12,548 bases of DNA, from assembly GCA_943327025.2 (NCBI GenBank), contig CALPVO020000034.1, positions 1-12,548 on the forward strand, given 5' to 3'. The notes beneath the pieces were generated by a model that worked only from the letters and a program-made list of their open reading frames with translations, was not told the origin of the DNA and did not search any database. This document shows positions 8,082 through 12,548 of this stretch, one piece after another; positions within the stretch are counted from its first letter, which is position 1; each line of letters starts with the position of its first letter. The position numbers were made by a program, and so were the translations under genes. The DNA comes from Janthinobacterium lividum. Its GTDB lineage: Bacteria; Pseudomonadota; Gammaproteobacteria; Steroidobacterales; Steroidobacteraceae.

Positions 8082-8723
8082 ATGCGCGCAGCCCCTAAAA
8101 AGCCACCCGTTGCGGTGCGGGTTCTCGGCCTCGACCCGGGCTCCCGGCTGACCGGTTGGGGCTTGGTGGACTGCGTCGGCAGCGAAGTGCGCTATGTCGC
8201 TAGTGGCACCGTGAAAGCCGTGCAAGGCGAGGGCGGCAATGTATTCGCCGCTCGCCTCCATGAAATCTTCACCGGCGTGCAGGCGCTGTGCGCGGAGTAC
8301 CAGCCGCATGAAGTTGCCGTAGAGCGCGTGTTCGTTCACAAGAACCCCGACAGTGCCCTGAAACTGGGCCAGGCCCGCGGTGCGGCGCTATGCGCGGCTT
8401 GGGCAGCGGCGCCGGGTGCGCTGGCCGAGTACACCCCGCGTGAAGTGAAGCTGGCTATTGTTGGCACGGGCGGTGCGGAAAAGGCGCAGGTGGAAGCCAT
8501 GGTGCGCCGCCTGCTGGCCATTGAAGGCAAGTTGGGGGCCGACGCGGCCGATGCCTTGGCCATTGCCTTGTGTCATGCACACACGCGCTCCTCGCCGGTG
8601 GCCAAGGCCGCGGCGCTGGCGGCCGGCCAGGCCGTAGCCCCGGTAGCAGCGCGTCGCCGCTCTACGCGCTCTGCGTGGACTGCTGCCTTGGCCGGGCGCT
8701 TGGGCGAAGGGAGTACGCGATGA
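8082..8723 (+). CDS. ruvC: Crossover junction endodeoxyribonuclease RuvC
   Basis: Holliday-junction resolvase that makes paired nicks after RuvAB branch migration. The 213 residues contain the four acidic catalytic residues in the right spacing: Asp18 in LGLDPGS, Glu81 in VAVERVFVHKN, and Asp154 and Asp157 in GADAADALAIA. The start chosen is ATG 8082, 17 residues before the first catalytic Asp. The open frame continues upstream to 8034, but that part lies inside relA and does not look like RuvC. No ribosome binding site is visible before the ATG (ACGCCCC), which together with a -10-like element 7 nt upstream suggests a leaderless message. The protein is about 40 residues longer than E. coli RuvC (173), with an Ala-rich then Arg-rich tail after residue 168. 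Its stop overlaps the ruvA start (ATGA). Confidence 0.95.
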   Translation: MRAAPKKPPVAVRVLGLDPGSRLTGWGLVDCVGSEVRYVASGTVKAVQGEGGNVFAARLHEIFTGVQALCAEYQPHEVAVERVFVHKNPDSALKLGQARGAALCAAWAAAPGALAEYTPREVKLAIVGTGGAEKAQVEAMVRRLLAIEGKLGADAADALAIALCHAHTRSSPVAKAAALAAGQAVAPVAARRRSTRSAWTAALAGRLGEGSTR

Positions 8724-9322
8724 TTGGTTTTCTGCGTGGTGTGTTGGCCGTGAAAGCGCCGCCGCAATTGGTAGTGGACGTGAATGGCGTGGGCTATGAA
8801 GTCGACGCGCCCATGTCCACCTTTTATGCGCTGCCGGCCGTGGGCGCTCAGGTAAAGCTGCTGACGCACCTGATTGTTCGCGAAGACGCGCACCTGCTCT
8901 ATGCGTTTGCCACGGACGATGAGCGCCGTTTGTTCCGTGCCTTGCTGAAGGTCACGGGGGTGGGCCCCAAGGTGGCGCTCGGTGTGCTGTCCGGCATTAC
9001 GCTCGAAGCCTTCCTGCAGTGCCTCGAGGCCGAGGACGCCAACGCGCTGGTACGCATCCCAGGCATCGGCCGCAAGACGGCCGAGCGCATCATCATCGAA
9101 CTGCGCGACCGTGCGAAAGCGCTGGCCAGCGAGGGCGGGGCGGAATTTCTGCCGGGCGCGGCTGCTGCACCTGTGGGCGCGCAGGCCGAAGCCTTCAGCG
9201 CGCTGGTGGCCTTGGGCTACAAACCCCCAGAAGTGACCCGCCTGCTGAAGACCGTGGCCACTGAAGGCGCCAGCACCGAAGACCTCATCCGCAAGGCCTT
9301 GCAACAGGTAGCTGGCAAATGA
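8720..9322 (+). CDS. ruvA: Holliday junction branch migration protein RuvA
   Basis: Tetrameric protein that binds four-way junctions and loads the RuvB motor. The 200 residues match the family length. An N-terminal OB-fold begins MIGFLRGVL and includes DVNGVGYEV (20-28). Two helix-hairpin-helix motifs follow: VTGVGPK (78-84) and IPGIGRKT (113-120). A linker (about 140-152) leads to the C-terminal RuvB-contacting domain (about 153-200) with [12 protein letters not shown]. The ATG at 8720 overlaps the ruvC stop as ATGA, and GAAGGGAG just upstream (8706-8713) is a strong ribosome binding site, which settles the start. The end overlaps ruvB in the same way. Confidence 0.97.
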   Translation: MIGFLRGVLAVKAPPQLVVDVNGVGYEVDAPMSTFYALPAVGAQVKLLTHLIVREDAHLLYAFATDDERRLFRALLKVTGVGPKVALGVLSGITLEAFLQCLEAEDANALVRIPGIGRKTAERIIIELRDRAKALASEGGAEFLPGAAAAPVGAQAEAFSALVALGYKPPEVTRLLKTVATEGASTEDLIRKALQQVAGK

Positions 9323-10362
9323 CCAACGAACGTGACCGCGTAGTGGCGGGCCAGCCGCGTGATGAAGACGTGGTGGACCGCGCTGTCCGCCCGCGCACCC
9401 TGGCGGACTATCAGGGACAGACGGCTGTGAAGGCACAGATGGGTCTGTTCATTGAAGCGGCGCGTCGGCGTAGTGAAGCGCTCGACCACGTGCTTATCTT
9501 CGGGCCGCCCGGTCTTGGCAAGACGACGCTGGCGAATATCGTAGCCAACGAGCTGGGTGTGGGGCTGAAGCAAACCTCCGGCCCCGTGCTGGAGCGCCCC
9601 GGCGACCTCGCCGCGCTGCTTACCAACCTGCAGCCGAACGATGTGTTGTTCGTCGACGAAATCCATCGTCTGAGCCCTGTGGTCGAAGAAATTCTTTACC
9701 CCGCGATGGAGGACTACCAACTCGACATCGTCATCGGTGAAGGCCCGGCGGCGCGTTCCATCAAAATCGACCTACCGCCGTTCACGTTGGTCGGCGCCAC
9801 CACCCGCGCGGGCTTGCTCACGTCGCCGTTGCGCGACCGCTTCGGTATTGTGCAGCGGCTTGAGTTCTACACAGTGGATGAGCTCACCGGCATCGTCGCG
9901 CGCTCGGCGCGTATCTTGGGTTTGTCCATCGATGACATGGGCGCCATGCGGATTGCGCAGCGTTCGCGTGGTACGCCGCGTATTGCCAACCGCTTGCTGC
10001 GGCGCGTGCGCGACTACGCCGAGGTAAAGGCGGATGGGCGCATCACGGATTCCGTGGCCTCGGCGGCGCTCGACATGCTGGACGTGGACAAGCTCGGGTT
10101 CGACCCGCAAGACCGCCGCTTGCTGCTCACCATCATCGAGAAGTTCGCGGGCGGCCCGGTCGGCGTAGACAGCCTTGCGGCGGCCTTGAGCGAAGAACGC
10201 GGCACCATTGAAGACGTGCTCGAGCCGTTCCTCATTCAGCAGGGCTTCCTCATGCGCACGGCGCGCGGCCGCGTGGCGACTGCCCAGTCTTATGCGCATT
10301 TCGGCTTGCGCGTGCCGGAGCCGGTCGCCCAAACCCTGTCGCTGTTCAAGGATGGAACCTGA
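9319..10362 (+). CDS. ruvB: Holliday junction branch migration ATPase RuvB
   Basis: AAA+ hexameric motor that drives branch migration with RuvA. The 347 residues are of usual length. Visible are the typical entry [14 protein letters not shown] (21-34), Walker [10 protein letters not shown] (62-70, Lys68), Walker B VDEIH (Asp113, Glu114), sensor 1 in GATTRAG (159-165), the arginine-finger motif LRDRFG (Arg174 by family comparison), and sensor 2 in [18 protein letters not shown]. The C-terminal winged-helix DNA-binding domain includes [12 protein letters not shown] and GPVGVDSLA. The ATG overlaps the ruvA stop as ATGA. ybgC begins 25 nt after the stop, or within its last codons if a longer ybgC start is used. 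Confidence 0.98.
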   Translation: MTNERDRVVAGQPRDEDVVDRAVRPRTLADYQGQTAVKAQMGLFIEAARRRSEALDHVLIFGPPGLGKTTLANIVANELGVGLKQTSGPVLERPGDLAALLTNLQPNDVLFVDEIHRLSPVVEEILYPAMEDYQLDIVIGEGPAARSIKIDLPPFTLVGATTRAGLLTSPLRDRFGIVQRLEFYTVDELTGIVARSARILGLSIDDMGAMRIAQRSRGTPRIANRLLRRVRDYAEVKADGRITDSVASAALDMLDVDKLGFDPQDRRLLLTIIEKFAGGPVGVDSLAAALSEERGTIEDVLEPFLIQQGFLMRTARGRVATAQSYAHFGLRVPEPVAQTLSLFKDGT

Positions 10363-10387
10363 AGTGTCGTTGGAAGTGCCGCAAGCC

Positions 10388-10894
10388 ATGTCCACAGGCG
10401 TTGCCGCGAGTGATGCGGCCCGCGTATTCGAATGGCCTATCCGCGTCTACTGGGAAGACACCGACGCTGGCGGGGTGGTGTACCACTCCATCTACCTGAA
10501 TTACTTCGAGCGTTGCCGCAGTGAATACTTGCGTGCGGCGGGGGTGTTCCAGCGGGAGCTACGTGAACAGCAGGGCATCCAGTTCGTGGTGGTGGACATG
10601 AACGTGCGGTGGGCGCGTGCTGCGCAGTACGACGACCAGTTGGTGGTCACGGCACAGTATGTGGAAACGCGCGGTGCCACTTGCACCTTCCGCCAGACCA
10701 TTCACCGCAACACCGTAGAGGGCGAAGTGGTCGCCACCGCGGAGTGCCGCGCTGCCACCATCGATGCCCACACTTTGCGCCCGGTGCGTATGCCCAAGGC
10801 GCTACTTGCGGCCATGGAAGCTTATTCGGCAGGGGTAACGGCTCCTGTGGTAGCTGGAGCTCCCGCTCCAGCCCTGACTGGAGCGAACGCATGA
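10388..10894 (+). CDS. ybgC: YbgC-type acyl-CoA thioesterase (hot-dog fold), tol-pal cluster
   Basis: Cytoplasmic hot-dog-fold thioesterase of the 4-hydroxybenzoyl-CoA thioesterase group, which in other bacteria hydrolyses acyl-CoA thioesters and is almost always the first gene of the tol-pal cluster. The 168 residues carry the family signature WPIRVYWEDTDAGGVVYH, with the expected catalytic Asp26, followed by YLNYFERCRSEYL. The start is uncertain. ATG 10388 gives a protein close to the family length, with a weak GGAAG about 11 nt upstream. An ATG at 10352 and a GTG at 10364 are also in frame and would overlap or abut ruvB. The last 25 or so residues are a low-complexity Ala/Pro/Val tail whose DNA forms the repeats before tolQ. 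Its stop overlaps the tolQ start (ATGA). Confidence 0.93.
   Translation: MSTGVAASDAARVFEWPIRVYWEDTDAGGVVYHSIYLNYFERCRSEYLRAAGVFQRELREQQGIQFVVVDMNVRWARAAQYDDQLVVTAQYVETRGATCTFRQTIHRNTVEGEVVATAECRAATIDAHTLRPVRMPKALLAAMEAYSAGVTAPVVAGAPAPALTGANA
10853..10884 (+). promoter_or_regulatory. Candidate alternative-hairpin element over the tolQ ribosome binding site
   Basis: Three segments in the 3' end of ybgC are mutually complementary: A GCTGGAGC (10853-10860), B GCTCCAGC (10865-10872) and C CTGGAGC (10878-10884). A with B gives a perfect 8-bp stem with a TCCC loop and leaves the tolQ GGAG (10880-10883) free. B with C gives a 7-bp stem with a 6-nt loop that buries it. The two pairings exclude each other. 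The regulatory meaning is inference. Confidence 0.4.
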
Positions 10895-11592
10895 GCGCCG
10901 AATTGCCCGCTGCTACTGGCGGCGTGGATATCTTGAACCTGATGCTGCACGCGAGCGTGGTGGTGCAGTTGGTGTTGCTTACGCTGGTGGCGGCGTCGGT
11001 GTTCTCCTGGGCCATCATCCTGCAGAAGAAGAAGGCCTTTGCCGCGGCAGCAGCTGAGGCGGAGGGCTTTGGCGGCAAGTTCTGGAACGGCGGTGATTTG
11101 GGTGCGCTCTACCGTGCGGCGGAGCCGCGTCGCCGCGAACTCACGGGCCTCGAGGCCGTGTTCGAGGCGGGGTTCCGGGAGTTTTCGCGTCTACGCACGG
11201 CCGGTGGCCTCGAGGCCGGCGAACTGATGGATGGCGCTCGCCGGGCCATGCGCGTGGTGCAAACCCGCGAGATTGAACGCCTGGAAGAAGGGCTGGCCAC
11301 GCTGGCCACCATCGGCTCCACCAGCCCGTATGTTGGCTTGTTTGGTACGGTGTGGGGCATCCTGAATGCCTTCATCGGCTTGGGCCAAGTGAAGCAGGCC
11401 ACGCTCGCTATGGTGGCACCGGGCATCGCCGAAGCCTTGGTGGCCACCGCCATTGGTTTGCTCGCCGCCATTCCGGCAGTCATCGCGTACAACCGCTATT
11501 CGGACCGCCTGACGCGGCTAGAAGTGAAGCTCGATACCTTCGCTGAAGAACTCTCCACCATCTTGCAGCGCCACGCGGCGCGCGCGAGCTAA
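10891..11592 (+). CDS. tolQ: Tol-Pal system protein TolQ (MotA/TolQ/ExbB proton channel family)
   Basis: Inner-membrane stator subunit that forms the proton channel with TolR and energises TolA for outer-membrane constriction at division. The 233 residues match the family. Three membrane helices are visible: about 20-43, 139-163 and 174-200, separated by a large cytoplasmic loop. The family blocks are GSTSPYVGLFGTVWGI (142-157) and APGIAEALVATAIGL (176-190), with the channel-lining threonines Thr153 and Thr186 expected from comparison with E. coli TolQ. ExbB is the alternative, but the neighbours ybgC, tolR and tolA decide for TolQ. The ATG overlaps the ybgC stop as ATGA, and GGAG lies 7 nt upstream. 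The open frame upstream of 10891 is out-of-frame ybgC sequence. tolR follows after 8 nt. Confidence 0.96.
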   Translation: MSAELPAATGGVDILNLMLHASVVVQLVLLTLVAASVFSWAIILQKKKAFAAAAAEAEGFGGKFWNGGDLGALYRAAEPRRRELTGLEAVFEAGFREFSRLRTAGGLEAGELMDGARRAMRVVQTREIERLEEGLATLATIGSTSPYVGLFGTVWGILNAFIGLGQVKQATLAMVAPGIAEALVATAIGLLAAIPAVIAYNRYSDRLTRLEVKLDTFAEELSTILQRHAARAS

Positions 11593-11600
11593 GGCAGACC

Positions 11601-12056
11601 ATGGCCGGCGGTGTACCAGCAGGCAGGGGAGGCAGTCCACGGTCGCGGCGGCGGCTGGTGGGCGAAATCAACGTCGTGCCCTACATCGACGTCATGCTGG
11701 TGTTGTTGGTCATCTTCATGGTGACGGCGCCGTTGCTGAACCAGGGCGTGGAAGTGCAGTTGCCCGAGGCCGATACGCGCCCTGTGGATACGCGCGACCA
11801 TGAACCGGTGGTGGTGACGGTGGATGCGGCAGGTTTGCTTTACCTCGATGCGGGTGGCGATTCGCGCAAGCCCATCGCTAGCACCGAAGTTACGCGCCGG
11901 GTGGCAGCGCTGCTGCGTCGCGATGCCGAAACGCCAGTGTTGGTGCGTGCCGATGCGCGCGTGCCCTATGGGGAAGTGGTGAAGGCGATGGCGTTGCTAC
12001 AAGCGGCCGGCGCCACCAAGCTTGGGTTCCTGACGGACCCGCCACGAGTCCGATGA
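11601..12056 (+). CDS. tolR: Tol-Pal system protein TolR (ExbD/TolR family)
   Basis: Second stator subunit of the Tol motor. The 151 residues show a basic cytoplasmic N-terminus (RSRRR), one membrane helix (about 24-44) containing the protonatable aspartate in NVVPYIDVMLVLLVIF (Asp30, equivalent to E. coli TolR Asp23), and a periplasmic domain (about 50-151) with VLVRADARVPYGEVV, the conserved block of ExbD/TolR proteins. The ATG is 8 nt after tolQ with AAGG 6 nt before it. The stop overlaps the tolA start (ATGA). Confidence 0.96.
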   Translation: MAGGVPAGRGGSPRSRRRLVGEINVVPYIDVMLVLLVIFMVTAPLLNQGVEVQLPEADTRPVDTRDHEPVVVTVDAAGLLYLDAGGDSRKPIASTEVTRRVAALLRRDAETPVLVRADARVPYGEVVKAMALLQAAGATKLGFLTDPPRVR

Positions 12057-12548
12057 CCAGCGTCTTGCCCGGCAAGGTTCTGGGATGGTCTGCGGCAGGG
12101 CATGTCGTGCTGGTGTTGGGTTTGTGGCTGGTGGCGCAGCTCAGCTTTACGCCGAGCGCTCGCTTGGTAGCCGATGTCGCGCCGCTGCAAACGGTATTAG
12201 TGGATTCGGCGTCGCTTTCCAAGCGTTCCCGGGTAGCAGACTTGCAGCCCGCCGTGTTGCCGCAGGTGCCGCCGCCCGTCATTGATGAAACCCCGCCAAA
12301 GGTGGAACTCAAGCCGCCGCCTGAGGCGGTGTTGCCGAAGCCAAAGCCCGCATCTATGCCAAAGCCCGCGACGTTGCCCAAGCCAGACCCTGCCGTGGCG
12401 CGGGCTGCGCGTGAGCGCTTGGCGGCCGAGGCCGCACTAGAGGCGCAGTTGGCGGAAGAGAACTCCCGGTCCAGCGCTATTCGCAGTGGCGCGCAGGACG
12501 AATGGAACTTCCGGGTGCGGGAACGTATCGAAAGCAATTGGTACCGGC
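12053..12548 (+). CDS. tolA: TolA, TonB/TolA-type energy transducer, N-terminal part (3' end outside window)
   Basis: Inner-membrane-anchored protein that spans the periplasm and links the TolQR motor to TolB/Pal. 165 complete codons are visible. A single membrane helix (about 11-30) carries the motor-contact motif S-x3-H-x6-L (Ser13, His17, Leu24); the last serine of the TolA SHLS pattern is Ala28 here. Residues about 66-115 are rich in Pro and Lys, including three PKP-based hexapeptides. A short Ala/Glu/Arg-rich helical piece (116-137) follows. From about 148 the segment DEWNFRVRERIESNWYR looks like the start of the C-terminal TolA/TonB domain. If so, the linker is only about 115 residues, against roughly 260 for E. 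coli domain II, and mostly not coiled coil. The start is set by the ATGA overlap with tolR; the ribosome binding site is weak. TonB is a possible alternative, but position favours TolA. Confidence 0.88.
   Translation, partial: MTSVLPGKVLGWSAAGHVVLVLGLWLVAQLSFTPSARLVADVAPLQTVLVDSASLSKRSRVADLQPAVLPQVPPPVIDETPPKVELKPPPEAVLPKPKPASMPKPATLPKPDPAVARAARERLAAEAALEAQLAEENSRSSAIRSGAQDEWNFRVRERIESNWYR
12341..12394 (+). repeat. 18-bp in-frame tandem repeat in tolA (three PKP hexapeptides)
   Basis: Three consecutive 18-bp units encode PKPASM, PKPATL and PKPDPA. Units 1 and 2 share the exact 11-mer CCAAAGCCCGC (12341-12351 and 12359-12369); unit 3 is diverged. The in-frame period means gain or loss of a unit would change the linker length by six residues without a frameshift. 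Confidence 0.7.

Noticed and set aside
10609..10890. Upstream extension of the tolQ frame within ybgC
   Set aside because: It lies out of frame in ybgC, which has the conserved thioesterase signature; the ATG at 10891 has a good ribosome binding site and gives the normal TolQ length.

Overview
The window (12.5 kb, GC-rich) is ordinary chromosomal core DNA from a proteobacterium, most likely a gammaproteobacterium. Gene content and order (sucA-sucB-lpdA; ruvC-ruvA-ruvB-ybgC-tolQ-tolR-tolA; a RelA-type rather than a bifunctional Rel enzyme; slyX; creD) fit Gammaproteobacteria, and the pairing of creD with these loci suggests something near Xanthomonadales. The taxon is an inference from remembered gene order, not a search. 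There are no mobile elements, CRISPR arrays, tRNA or rRNA genes, and no gene-free stretch above about 90 bases.

Region 1 (1-4130, + strand) is the 2-oxoglutarate dehydrogenase operon: the C-terminal half of E1 (sucA, cut by the window edge), complete E2 (sucB), and a dedicated E3 lipoamide dehydrogenase (lpdA), with 3-nt gaps between genes. Together they convert 2-oxoglutarate to succinyl-CoA in the TCA cycle. The operon ends in a short convergent intergenic stretch (4131-4219) holding two GC-rich hairpins.

Region 2 (4220-8046, - strand) reads relA, creD, slyX in transcription order. RelA is a (p)ppGpp synthetase whose hydrolase domain has lost its HD motif. CreD is an inner-membrane protein starting with GTG 21 nt after relA, and the small coiled-coil protein SlyX starts with a GTG that overlaps the creD stop (GTGA). 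The spacing suggests one transcript.

Region 3 (8082-12548, + strand) is divergent from relA across only 35 bp. It is a tightly coupled cluster: ruvC-ruvA-ruvB (Holliday-junction resolution and branch migration), ybgC (hot-dog acyl-CoA thioesterase), then tolQ-tolR-tolA (energised part of the Tol-Pal envelope machine; tolA is cut by the window end). Four of the six junctions are ATGA overlaps.

I found no new multi-gene system. The items most worth a second look are small: three mutually complementary segments ending on the tolQ ribosome binding site, a symmetric -10-like palindrome between relA and ruvC that may make ruvC leaderless, the relA-creD-slyX arrangement, and a TolA whose linker is short, proline-rich and built partly from an 18-bp repeat.
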